Shown in pieces: positions 9,635 to 17,877 of a stretch of 64,000 bases of DNA. The notes below the pieces were generated by a model that saw only the letters and a list, made by a program, of their open reading frames with translations, made no database searches and was not told where the DNA came from. A program made the position numbers and the translations under genes. Position 1 is the stretch's first letter, and every line of letters begins with the position of its first letter. Source of the stretch: Haloterrigena turkmenica DSM 5511 (GTDB lineage: Archaea > Halobacteriota > Halobacteria > Halobacteriales > Natrialbaceae); NCBI RefSeq assembly GCF_000025325.1, contig NC_013743.1, positions 2,666,001 to 2,730,000 on the forward strand. The letters run 5' to 3'.

Positions 9635-10123
9635 ATGCGACTCGAACTTCGCGTCTGTCAGCACTGTCTCAACCGCGACGACGGCCACGGGGGGAAACAG
9701 AAGGCCGAACTGCTGCAGGACATGGTCGCCTGCGCCGAAGTGATCCAGGAGTACAAGGACGTCATCGACCTCGAGGACGTCCACATCCGGCGGGTCCGCG
9801 ACGACGAGCAGGGGAAACCCGAGGCACTGCCGGTCGTCGCGGCGACGATCCAGAACGACCAGATCGTCCTCAACGACACGCAACTCGTCGCGGAGGGCCA
9901 GGACGGCACCATGCTGCTGTACGCGAACCCCGACGACATTCTGACGGTGCTCGCGGGCAACGTCGACGAGATCAGCAAGGCCGTTCCCGGCGACGTGACG
10001 GTCGACCTCTCCGAGACGGGCGCGCGGATCGTCTCCGAGGCCGGTCTCGGTGCCGACCCGGACGATCAGCCCGGTCCCGACGCCGGCCCCGGTCCGGGCC
10101 CCGGCCCTGGCCCCGGCCAGTAA
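9635..10123 (+). CDS. Conserved haloarchaeal protein with Gly-Pro repeat tail
   Basis: A 162-residue soluble protein. The N-terminus has a CQHC pair (residues 8-11), followed by an alpha/beta domain of about 125 residues rich in Asp and Val. The last 20 residues are a Pro-Gly repeat (PGPGPG type) preceded by DDQPGPDAG, an unstructured tail. Function is unknown; two Cys alone do not define a zinc site. It follows nucS by 127 bp in the same direction but has its own AT-poor upstream region, so co-transcription is uncertain. Confidence 0.65.
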   Translation: MRLELRVCQHCLNRDDGHGGKQKAELLQDMVACAEVIQEYKDVIDLEDVHIRRVRDDEQGKPEALPVVAATIQNDQIVLNDTQLVAEGQDGTMLLYANPDDILTVLAGNVDEISKAVPGDVTVDLSETGARIVSEAGLGADPDDQPGPDAGPGPGPGPGPGQ

Positions 10124-10221
10124 CGAGACGTCCCACTGACCGTCCCGTCGGGTAGCCCAACGAATCGCCACCGAACCGGTCCGTCTCCCGACCGACGACC
10201 CCACTTTGTTCCTCGTGTCGC

Positions 10222-11550
10222 TTATCGTTCGCTCGAGCCCTCGCGCGCCGACGGCGAGGAAGCGTCGCGGTCGCGGACGAGCAGCCAGCACGAACAGCAG
10301 AAGGCGACGGCGACGGTCACCGCGAGGATGCCGAAGGCGAGCCGATACCCGTACTGGGTGTAGGCGACGGTGCCGCCGACGGTCTCGCCGGTCCGGTAGG
10401 CATCCAACACCAGCCCCATCAGCGTCGGGAGAATCGTCGCGCCGACGAACCCCGCCGTGTTTACGGTAGCCGTCGCGACGCCGCTGGCCGCGGGCGGATA
10501 CCGGTCCTTGACGGTCGACAGCGACAGCATCGCGGCGCCGAAGAGGACGCCACAGGCCAGATACGAGACGGCGATGATCGCCAGCGGGGGGCGCCCGAAG
10601 ACGGGAATCACGCTGAACGCGATCGTCAACAGGCCGACGCCCGCCGTCATCGGCAGCACGCGCCGCTCGAGTCGATCGGAGATCCAGCCGATCGCCGGCG
10701 GACCGACCAGGAGGCCGATCGATCCGAGGAGGGTAAACGAGGACGCGGTCGTCACGTCGAGGCCGTAGACGATCGCGAGGTAGGGGACTCCCCATAGTCC
10801 GATCAGTGTCAGTATCGCGCCGTTGCCGGCGAAGAAGACAACCGACAGCAGCCACTGGTCGGGGTCGCGAGCGAGCGTCCGCAGGTGGCCGGCGGTCTCC
10901 GCGAGCGTGACCGACGGCTGCTCCGGGACGCCCGCGATGGGCTCGAGGCCGGCCGCGGCCGGCGACTGTCGCGCGACGACGAAGACGGCACCGGCGGCGA
11001 CGACGCCGACGGTGGCCAGACCGATCAGCGTGGCTCGCCAGCCCAGCGCGTCGACGGTGACCGCCAACGGTGTGGTCGCGAGGATCGCGCCGAGTCCGGC
11101 GACGCTGCCGGTCAGCCCGGTCATCGTCGCGAACTCGTCGGCGCGGTACCAGTTAGCGCAAAATCGGAGGATCGAAACGAAGATGACGCCGCTGCCCAGG
11201 CCGATCAGCGCCCGCGAGGCGAAGGCCGCGAGATAGCTCCCGCTGACCGCGAAGCCGACGGCGCCGAGGCTCAGGACGAGGCCGCCGATCGAGCCGACGT
11301 ACCGGGGTCCGAACCGGTCGGCGACCACGCCGGTCGGAATCTGGACGACCGCGTAGATGAGGAAAAACGAGGCGTGGAGCGTGCCGAGCTGGGCCGCCGT
11401 CGTGCCGAACGCGTCGGTCAGCCGGTCCGACAGGACGGCCGTCGACAACCGGTGGAGATTGACGAGCAGGAAGACGGTCGCCAGCGCGGCCCACGCGAGC
11501 CACCGCCGTTTAGCGGGATCCGACAGCGCACTCACGCCTGCACGTTTCAC
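10222..11550 (-). CDS. MFS transporter
   Basis: A 12-helix major facilitator protein of about 442 residues. The loop between helices 2 and 3 has GVVADRFGPRYVG, the MFS signature A, and the second half has the related GWISDRLERRV. It could be an anion/carboxylate or drug carrier; the substrate cannot be inferred. Start choice is uncertain: no ATG precedes the first helix, GTG codons lie at 11550 and 11535, and a TTG at 11595. I use 11550. It lies 118 bp downstream of EF-1 beta on the same strand but is functionally unrelated. Confidence 0.85.
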   Translation of the reverse strand: MKRAGVSALSDPAKRRWLAWAALATVFLLVNLHRLSTAVLSDRLTDAFGTTAAQLGTLHASFFLIYAVVQIPTGVVADRFGPRYVGSIGGLVLSLGAVGFAVSGSYLAAFASRALIGLGSGVIFVSILRFCANWYRADEFATMTGLTGSVAGLGAILATTPLAVTVDALGWRATLIGLATVGVVAAGAVFVVARQSPAAAGLEPIAGVPEQPSVTLAETAGHLRTLARDPDQWLLSVVFFAGNGAILTLIGLWGVPYLAIVYGLDVTTASSFTLLGSIGLLVGPPAIGWISDRLERRVLPMTAGVGLLTIAFSVIPVFGRPPLAIIAVSYLACGVLFGAAMLSLSTVKDRYPPAASGVATATVNTAGFVGATILPTLMGLVLDAYRTGETVGGTVAYTQYGYRLAFGILAVTVAVAFCCSCWLLVRDRDASSPSAREGSSER

Positions 11551-11667
11551 GGACGGTGTGGTAAGAATTGTGTCCCGCCAGACGTGGACCGTCAAACCGA
11601 CGGACCAGCGGCTCGAGGGACGTTCCGCTCCGAGAAACCGAACTCGATCGAGCGTCGATTCAGTGGT

Positions 11668-11934
11668 TCAGATACGGCCGACGTTCTCGACGCCGACGCT
11701 CTCGACGCCTTCGACGTCCGAGAAGCCTTCCTCGACGGCTTCCGTGCCGCCCGCGCCGTCGGGGACGATCACGGTCGGGTAGAGCGCGACGAGACCGAAC
11801 GCGACTTCCTCGCGTTCGACGCCGTTGATCTTCGCGCCCTCGGGGAGGGTGCTCTCGAGGCGCTCCTGGAGCGCGTCCAGGTCGATTTCGGGGCTGTTCG
11901 GCATGACCTTGATTTTCGCAGCTACCTTTCCCAT
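11668..11934 (-). CDS. ef1b: Translation elongation factor 1-beta
   Basis: An 88-residue protein matching archaeal EF-1 beta, the guanine nucleotide exchange factor for EF-1 alpha. It starts [12 protein letters not shown] and has the short alpha-beta sandwich with [16 protein letters not shown] and an acidic C-terminal half ending [12 protein letters not shown]. Its length equals the usual archaeal size. It is seven bases downstream of the small zinc-finger gene, so the two are almost certainly one transcript. The longer open frame upstream of 11934 is the shadow of that zinc-finger gene. Confidence 0.95.
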   Translation of the reverse strand: MGKVAAKIKVMPNSPEIDLDALQERLESTLPEGAKINGVEREEVAFGLVALYPTVIVPDGAGGTEAVEEGFSDVEGVESVGVENVGRI

Positions 11935-11941
11935 GGCTGTA

Positions 11942-12121
11942 TTACGGACCGGTGAACCCGCAGTCGGGACACTCGTAGAGGTTGCTCTGCTTGCGGCACT
12001 TGGCACAGCGGTAGATCTGGGTGCCACAGTCGGGACACTTGAACGCGGCGGCGTTGGTGCCGGCGATGTTGAGCCCACAGGAGACGCACGAGCGCCTCTG
12101 GCTTTCGTCGGTCGTACTCAT
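11942..12121 (-). CDS. Small two-zinc-finger protein, HVO_2753 family
   Basis: A 59-residue protein with four CxxC pairs: CVSC, CPDC, CAKC and CPDC, arranged as two zinc ribbons. Length, motif order and the position directly upstream of EF-1 beta match Haloferax volcanii HVO_2753, whose deletion is reported to affect swarming and biofilm formation (known for that protein, inferred here). The start is the ATG at 12121 (MSTTDESQ). A TATA-like TTTTTAACGG element lies about 25 nt upstream, at roughly 12144-12150 on the minus strand, consistent with a leaderless mRNA. Confidence 0.9.
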   Translation of the reverse strand: MSTTDESQRRSCVSCGLNIAGTNAAAFKCPDCGTQIYRCAKCRKQSNLYECPDCGFTGP

Positions 12122-12398
12122 ACCCCTTCCTTTCCGCCCGGCGTTTTTAACGGTTGTCTTTCGAGGGCTCTCGCGGAACGCACTGGAACGGGGGAGGAAT
12201 ACGGGCGGCGCCGCCGCGGTGTGACCGGGTGTTTTCACAGTCAGAAAATCCACTGCTAGATACTTTACCGTCCCCGCAAAAGAAGCGGATGAGGTTCGGT
12301 GGGTGCCAAGCCAGGCCGGACCTCTGCCTCTGACATTCTGCCGCCAATTCGCCCTCGAGATGCAACATTCAAGCGGACTCGGCCCCTACGGCCAGTGA

Positions 12399-13700
12399 AT
12401 GCGCCTCGACGACTACATCGAGGAGTTAGAGCCCGACGAGGAGGCGAAGCGACGGCGCCTCGCCAAGGAGAAGTCCTACGAGATCACGGACCACCTCGAG
12501 GAGTTCGAACAGAACTTCGAGCAGGCGCTGTCCGGCGACACCCTCGTGGGCTCGACGGCCCCCTCGATCTTCGTCGGGCGATCGAACTATCCGGACATCC
12601 CCGTGGGGGTGCTCTCGCCGGTCGGCGACGAGAACGCCGCCGAGGACTATGTCACCGACGGGAACTGGTACCAGCAGGGGTACGACATTCCGGACGTCCT
12701 CCAGCGTCGAACGGGCCTGCTGAACTCCAACAAGCGCGCGAACGTCGACTCGCCGTCGATCGCGAGTCGACTGACGCCGAACGTCCACGACGCCTGGGAC
12801 GGCTTCGTCGGCGTCCAGCGCGAGGTCGCCATCGCGGATCGCCCGGTCGACCTCGAGATCGGCCTCGACGACACGCCCGACCTCGGCCTCGACACCGGGA
12901 CGGACGTCGCGACACCCCGCGGCCCCCGCGCCAACGCCCGCAACGCCGAGTTGCGGGAGAACCCCTACGTCCCGAAGCCGATCAAGAAGACCTTAGAGGA
13001 CGACGACTGGCAGGCCCAGGGCGCGATGACCTACCTCTATCGTCGGGGGTTCGACGTCTACGACATCAACTCGATCCTCTCGGCGGGCGCGCTCGGCGAG
13101 ACCGACCAGCGACGGCTCGTCCCGACGCGGTGGTCGATCACCGCCGTCGACGACACCGTCGGCCAGTTCCTCCGGGGCCGCATCCGCAACGCGCCCAGCG
13201 TCGACGAGGTCCAGGTCTGGGCCAACGAGTACATGGGTAACCGCTACTGGATCGTCCTCGCGCCGGGCAACTGGGAGTTCGAACTCGTCGAGATGAAGGC
13301 GCCCGGCAGCATCTGGAACCCCGACCCCGAAGGCGACACCTGGATGGCCAGCGCCAGCGAGGGATTCGACGGGCGCTCGAGCTACGTCGAGGAGACCGCT
13401 GGGGCCTACTACGCCGCCCGACTGGCCGCCTTAGAGCACCTCGAGTCGATCGGCCGGCAGGCGAAGTGTCTCGTCCTCCGTGAGGTCAGCGACGACTACT
13501 GGGCGCCCGTCGGCGTCTGGCAGGTCCGTGAGAGCGTGCGCAACGCCTTCGACGGCGACTACGGCGAGGCCGAGACCTTCCACGACGCCGTCGCCGAGGT
13601 CGCGACGCAGCTGCCGGTCTCCCACGCTCGCCTCCGGCGGAAATCCGAACTCGCGGCGGGGCTGCAGTCGAATCTCAGCGCCTTTTCCGCTCGAGACTAG
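12399..13700 (+). CDS. nreA: DNA repair protein NreA
   Basis: The 433-residue product matches the archaeal Nre family (former DUF650/DUF651), which acts with UvrABC in mitomycin-C damage repair in Haloferax. Family hallmarks seen: APSIFVGRSNYPDIPVGVLSP near residues 50-70, NSNKRANVDSPS near 110, PKPIKKTLEDDDW near 190, the GNRYWIVLAPGNWEFE segment, and a C-terminal PCNA-interacting-like motif QSNLSAFS at about 424-431. The N-terminal Cys4 zinc motif present in some Nre proteins is absent; the protein begins with a charged helix. Start at the ATG at 12399. It is monocistronic as far as spacing shows. Confidence 0.92.
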   Translation: MRLDDYIEELEPDEEAKRRRLAKEKSYEITDHLEEFEQNFEQALSGDTLVGSTAPSIFVGRSNYPDIPVGVLSPVGDENAAEDYVTDGNWYQQGYDIPDVLQRRTGLLNSNKRANVDSPSIASRLTPNVHDAWDGFVGVQREVAIADRPVDLEIGLDDTPDLGLDTGTDVATPRGPRANARNAELRENPYVPKPIKKTLEDDDWQAQGAMTYLYRRGFDVYDINSILSAGALGETDQRRLVPTRWSITAVDDTVGQFLRGRIRNAPSVDEVQVWANEYMGNRYWIVLAPGNWEFELVEMKAPGSIWNPDPEGDTWMASASEGFDGRSSYVEETAGAYYAARLAALEHLESIGRQAKCLVLREVSDDYWAPVGVWQVRESVRNAFDGDYGEAETFHDAVAEVATQLPVSHARLRRKSELAAGLQSNLSAFSARD

Positions 13701-14060
13701 TCGACTACGGAGCGCATGTTCTACCGGATGGGTCGTTGTCGTTCCTCGCTCGACTGCTCGCCATGTGGTGGCGCGCGCTGGACTGCGGTGAGAAGGGCGA
13801 GACCGGAACGGAGTGACGGTCTCGGAAAAGCGAACGGGGAGCGAAGCGACCCGTGAGCCACTGACGAACCGCAGTCTGAACCCGTGCGAGGGATGAGTGA
13901 CCGGAGGGAACGAATCGGCTGGGGAGGAAGTGGCAGCTCCCCGTTGCCACGATAGCAGAACGCTTCGTGTCAGTACGCTCTCCCTCGCGCACACCACTCG
14001 CCGAACCGTGACTAGTAAGCGAACCCGAGTCCCTAAATCGCTCGAGCGCCTCCGATCGGT
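13701..14060. other. Intergenic region, no protein gene seen
   Basis: Between nreA and a 65-aa membrane protein. No convincing coding sequence. The middle is a structured repeat module (annotated separately at 13781-13876); the last 60 bp should contain the promoter of the downstream gene. Confidence 0.6.
13781..13876. repeat. Three-stem structured intergenic module, partly repeated near 44.54 kb
   Basis: GACTGCGGT (13781-13789) pairs with ACCGCAGTC (13868-13876), enclosing two hairpins: CGAGACCG/CGGTCTCG (13798-13824) and ACGGG/CCCGT (13834-13854). The second hairpin and its flank (13832-13854) recur in inverted orientation at 44538-44560 with only two mismatches in 23 positions. This may be a dispersed haloarchaeal intergenic element, a MITE-like relic or a structured RNA. 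Confidence 0.5.
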
Positions 14061-14258
14061 ATGGCTCTGGCGCTCGTCAGCACCGAATTCCTCACCGCGA
14101 TGGGACTGATGGTCGTCCTCGTCGGCGTCCCGCTGTTCGTTCTCGGGGTCATCGCCCTCGTCACGGGGTACATCCAGTACGACGCCGAACGGTATCTTGA
14201 GGAACTCGAGTCGGCCGAGGTCGCCGAAGACGGTGAGTTAGCTGACGACCACCGCTAA
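14061..14258 (+). CDS. Small membrane protein, unknown
   Basis: A 65-residue protein. Residues 8-40 form one long or two closely spaced hydrophobic helices (VVLVGVPLFVLGVIALVTGY), followed by an acidic cytoplasmic tail (ERYLEELESAEVAED). No signal peptide cleavage site or catalytic motif. Small haloarchaeal membrane proteins with this design are common and uncharacterised. Start at the ATG at 14061. Confidence 0.6.
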   Translation: MALALVSTEFLTAMGLMVVLVGVPLFVLGVIALVTGYIQYDAERYLEELESAEVAEDGELADDHR

Positions 14259-14582
14259 CGGGGACGATTCGCCGATCGGTATCGACTCGCTCGAGTCGTA
14301 TCGCATCGTCTCGAGTCCCATCGAACGACCCATTCGCTTTCTGCCGAAACTCGAGTTTCGTTCATCCCCGAGCGGTACCGGCCACCGACCGGCCCCCGTT
14401 CCCACTGACTGACATTGGACGTTTTTGCTCATCTGCAGCCACTGATATTCACCGGTGTTCGAAGCTGTACCCTCCGTAAACGTCATTCGCCAAACCTGTA
14501 AAATCCCCGTCGACATTCTCCGATGAATTATCATTGATAATAAGACACGCATCTTTTATTCCCAAGGCGCATACGACGGCTG
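14259..14582. other. Intergenic region with nhaC promoter
   Basis: No gene seen. A 7-bp-arm hairpin (CGACTCG/CGAGTCG, 14283-14298) sits just after the upstream stop codon. The right end carries the palindrome at 14527-14541 and an AT-rich TATA-like CTTTTATT at about 14552-14559, 24-31 nt before the nhaC ATG. Confidence 0.5.
14527..14541. promoter_or_regulatory. Perfect inverted repeat, candidate operator of nhaC
   Basis: ATTATC-ATT-GATAAT, 6-bp arms with a 3-bp spacer, lies about 10 bp upstream of the TATA-like element and 41 bp before the nhaC start. A position just upstream of TATA suits an activator or repressor competing with TFB/TBP; this is inference. Confidence 0.4.
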
Positions 14583-16019
14583 ATGTCACTGGACTTCACT
14601 CCGACGACGGTCGAGGACCTCGAGCCGGAGCGTCGGCCCTCCGTCGCGCTCGCGCTCGTCCCAGTGCTGGCCGTCGTCCTCTTCCTCGGCGTGGGATCCG
14701 CCGTACTCGGACTGGATCCCCACGTCCCCCTGCTGTGGAGTATCGTCTTCACGGGCGCCTTCGGTTACTATCTGGGCTACTCGTGGGAGGACCTCTACGA
14801 GGGCGTCGCCAACAGCCTCCTGATGGGACTGCAGGCGCTGTTGATCATCTTCACGATCTACGCGCTGATCGCGACCTGGGTCGACGCCGGGACGATTCCG
14901 GCGATGATGTACTACGGCCTCGAGTTGCTCTCGCCGTCGGTGTTCCTGCCCGTCGCCGCGGTGCTGGCGGCGGTCGTCGCCTTCTCGATCGGCTCCTCGT
15001 GGACGACGGTCGGGACGCTGGGCGTCGCCTTCGTCGGCATCGGCGAGGGGCTGGGCGTCCCCGCAGCGATGACCGTCGGTGCGGTCCTCTCGGGGGCCTA
15101 CGCCGGCGACAAGCAGTCGCCGCTGTCGGACACGACGAACCTCGCGGCCGGCGTGACGAACACGCCGCTGTACGACCACATTCGCCGGATGCGAACCGGG
15201 ACGGTCATCGCCTTCGGGATCGCCGTCGCGATCTTTGCCGTCCTCGGCCTGCAGGCCAGCGGGAACGTCCCGACCGGCCGCGTCGCCGAGATACAGACCG
15301 CACTGGCCGGGGCCTACTCCGTCACGCCGCTGGCGTTCGTCCCGCTCGTGGTCACCTTCGGACTCGCGCTGCGGGGGTATCCGGCCCTGCCGACGCTCGT
15401 CGGCGGGACCATCGCCGGCGTCCTCACGTCGATCCTCGTCCAGGGGACCGGCTTCGTCCCCGCGTGGGAGATCTTCATGGGCGGCACCGCCCCCGAAACG
15501 GGGTCGGAACTGGTCGACGGCCTGCTCGCGACCGGCGGGCTCACCGGCTCGGCCTGGACGATCACGGTCGTCGTCGCGGCGCTCTCGCTCGGGGGCCTGC
15601 TCGAGAAGACCGGCGTGCTCGCGGTGCTGGCCCATCGCCTCTCGCAGGGCCTCCGGAGTTCGGGCGCCCTGATCGCCGGGACCGGTTTCTCCGCGATCGC
15701 CATCAACGTCCTGACCGCCCAGCAGTACATGAGCATCGTCCTCCCCGGAATGACGCTGCGGAACCTCTACGAGGAGTTCGGACTGGACAGCGACGAACTC
15801 TCGCGGGCCGTCGAGGCCGCCGGGACGCCGACCGGCGCGCTCCTCCCGTGGCACGCCGGCGGCGTCTTTATGGCCTCCGCGACCGGCGTCGCGACCCTCG
15901 AGTACGCGCCGTTCTACCTGTTCGGGTTCCTGTCGCCGCTCGTGTTGTTCGGGATGGCCCTGACCGGGTTCGGCATTCCGACGACCCGCCGATCCGAACA
16001 CGTCCAGACCGCCGACTGA
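14583..16019 (+). CDS. nhaC: Na+/H+ antiporter, NhaC family
   Basis: A 478-residue polytopic membrane protein (about 12 helices) of the NhaC type, exchanging Na+ for H+ (some members are amino-acid or malate/lactate antiporters). The family core is clear: IGSSWTTVGTLGVAF near residue 140, GAVLSGAYAGDKQSPLSDTTN near 165-185 with the conserved Asp-Lys and Asp-Thr-Thr-Asn, and the late TAQQYMSIVLPGMTLR and GTPTGALLPWHAGG segments. N-terminal 25 residues are cytoplasmic. The ATG at 14583 is preceded by a TATA element at a leaderless distance and a palindrome. Confidence 0.9.
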   Translation: MSLDFTPTTVEDLEPERRPSVALALVPVLAVVLFLGVGSAVLGLDPHVPLLWSIVFTGAFGYYLGYSWEDLYEGVANSLLMGLQALLIIFTIYALIATWVDAGTIPAMMYYGLELLSPSVFLPVAAVLAAVVAFSIGSSWTTVGTLGVAFVGIGEGLGVPAAMTVGAVLSGAYAGDKQSPLSDTTNLAAGVTNTPLYDHIRRMRTGTVIAFGIAVAIFAVLGLQASGNVPTGRVAEIQTALAGAYSVTPLAFVPLVVTFGLALRGYPALPTLVGGTIAGVLTSILVQGTGFVPAWEIFMGGTAPETGSELVDGLLATGGLTGSAWTITVVVAALSLGGLLEKTGVLAVLAHRLSQGLRSSGALIAGTGFSAIAINVLTAQQYMSIVLPGMTLRNLYEEFGLDSDELSRAVEAAGTPTGALLPWHAGGVFMASATGVATLEYAPFYLFGFLSPLVLFGMALTGFGIPTTRRSEHVQTAD

Positions 16020-16070
16020 AGACTGTTTTCGCTCGTTTTCTGCGATCGACGGCCGATCGATCCCGTGAGA

Positions 16071-17183
16071 TCAGTCCGCGCCATCGGACTCCGGAAGCGG
16101 TTTCTCGGCCCCGGACGGGGCGGGTCCGGGGCTCGCGTCGGGTTCGGGATCCGTCCACTGGTTGCCGTCCTCGACGGAGACTCTGGTGAAGACGTTCACG
16201 CCGGCTTTGAACACCGCGAGCAGGACGGGGCCGAGGAACAGTCCCATGACACCGAGCAGGTAGATCCCGCCGATGACGCCGACGATGACGGCGGCCGGGT
16301 GGAGCCCGGAGCCCCGATCGACGAAGATCGCCCGCAGATAGTTGTCGACCAGCCCGAGGATCGTGAGGCCGTAGGCGAGGAGAGCGACGGCGGCGAGCGG
16401 GTCGCCGGCCGTCGCGAGATACCCCGCGGCGGGCCCCCAGACCAGCCAGACGCCGATCGCCGGCAGGAACGAGAGCAGTATCATGATCACCGTCCAGAAG
16501 GCCGCGTTCGGGATGCCGACCACGGCGAGCCCGATCCCGCCGAGGAGTCCCTGGACGACGGCGACGAGGACGTGACTGTGGATTACGGCCCAGGTGACGA
16601 CGCGAACCTCACCGAATAGTTCGTCGCGGACGTGGGGTTCGAGCGGGGCGACGTCGCCGAGCCAGGCGACGAGGTCGTCCCCGTCGACGAGCAGGTAGTA
16701 GAGCAGGAAGACGCAGACGGCCAGTCCGATCGCCAGCTCGAGACCGGCGTTGACCAGCCGGATCAGTTCACCCAGCGCGAGTTCGACCGCGCTCGAGAGC
16801 GAGGATTCGATCTCGGTGTGAATCGCCGCCTCGATCGCGTCGATCTGCTGGGCCTCGAGGCCGAGATCGTTTTCCGCGACTCCACGGGCGCTTTCGACGA
16901 CGCTCGCTTCGTCGAACTCGTTGAGAAAAGAGACGGCAGTGCCCAAAACGACGGCCGAGATGAGCAACAGCGGGATGACAGCGGCCACGACGGCGACCCC
17001 GGTCAACAGGATCGCCGACGGTCGCGGACCGAGCTTCGGCTCGAGGCGCTCGTGGGCGGGACGGAGGACGAACGCGAGGAGCCCGGCGGCCAGCACGTAC
17101 TGCAACAGCGGGGCGATGACCAGGGCCGAGAGCACCCCGAGAACCACGAGCAGGAGGGCGAAAAACGCGGTGCGGAGGTCCAT
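16071..17183 (-). CDS. AI-2E family transporter
   Basis: A 370-residue protein with the AI-2E (PerM/TqsA) topology: three N-terminal helices, a long amphipathic segment (residues about 90-145, with EFDEASVVESARGVAEN) and five C-terminal helices including SFLPAIGVWLVWGPAA and NYLRAIFVDRGSGLHP, the best conserved block of the family. Members are exporters of small metabolites or Na+/H+ antiporters; the haloarchaeal substrate is unknown. I use the ATG at 17183 instead of a TTG six bases upstream. The tail is Pro/Ser/Glu-rich. It converges on nhaC with 51 bp between stops. Confidence 0.88.
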   Translation of the reverse strand: MDLRTAFFALLLVVLGVLSALVIAPLLQYVLAAGLLAFVLRPAHERLEPKLGPRPSAILLTGVAVVAAVIPLLLISAVVLGTAVSFLNEFDEASVVESARGVAENDLGLEAQQIDAIEAAIHTEIESSLSSAVELALGELIRLVNAGLELAIGLAVCVFLLYYLLVDGDDLVAWLGDVAPLEPHVRDELFGEVRVVTWAVIHSHVLVAVVQGLLGGIGLAVVGIPNAAFWTVIMILLSFLPAIGVWLVWGPAAGYLATAGDPLAAVALLAYGLTILGLVDNYLRAIFVDRGSGLHPAAVIVGVIGGIYLLGVMGLFLGPVLLAVFKAGVNVFTRVSVEDGNQWTDPEPDASPGPAPSGAEKPLPESDGAD

Positions 17184-17345
17184 ACGCAAACATCAATCGT
17201 CACGTACGTAAATGTTGTTGACACCTATTACGGACAATTATATAGTCGTATAGAGGGGACAATGGCGAGAGAACGATCGCCGAAGCAGTTGCCGACGGTA
17301 CCGGACGACGTCGACGCGGAAGGAGCAGCGACGCGAGACGACGCG

Positions 17346-17810
17346 TCAGTCGGTGACGTCGGTCTCGACCGAGTCGAACCGCTCGAACGCCTCCGCGGTG
17401 AGGTCGCCGGTGGTGTCGACGATATCGGCCCACTCGTCGTTGTCCGGGGCCATCCCGAGCAGTCGGGCGATCTTCATGATCGAGGCGTGATAGACCCGCT
17501 GGCGACCAGGTTCCTCCTCCCAGATGATCATGTTACAGGGAAAGAGGCCGCCGATCCGCGGGGTCTCGTCGAGCGCTCGATCCGCGATCTCGGGGTTGCA
17601 GGCCCCGAGAACGTAGTAGGGGTCGCGATCCGCATCGACCTTCTCGTTGAGCAGTTCCGAGGGAGAGAACTCGACGGGGATGCCGAAGCCGACGTCCGTA
17701 CAGACCTCGCGGACGTGTTCGATCGCCTCCTCGTGGTCCATCTCGAGGACGGCCTGCTTCTCGCCGAATTCGTCGGGATCGATCGTCTCGGGGTCGATCG
17801 GGAGACTCAT
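17346..17810 (-). CDS. DUF302 domain protein
   Basis: A 154-residue soluble protein. The DUF302 signature is clear in the middle: VEFSPSELLNEKVDADR, then YYVLGACNPEIADRAL and GGLFPCNMIIWEE. The two Cys in these blocks (GACNP and PCN) are common in the family and might bind a ligand or metal; the biochemical role is unknown. Start ATG at 17810. The gene precedes no obvious partner; the CPBP gene lies 67 bp upstream on the same strand and could share a transcript. Confidence 0.85.
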   Translation of the reverse strand: MSLPIDPETIDPDEFGEKQAVLEMDHEEAIEHVREVCTDVGFGIPVEFSPSELLNEKVDADRDPYYVLGACNPEIADRALDETPRIGGLFPCNMIIWEEEPGRQRVYHASIMKIARLLGMAPDNDEWADIVDTTGDLTAEAFERFDSVETDVTD

Positions 17811-17877
17811 ACGCGAGCTATCGATCGGCCGCCACAAAAGGATCCCGTCGCGGGAGTCGCCGACGCTCCCGCGGCGT

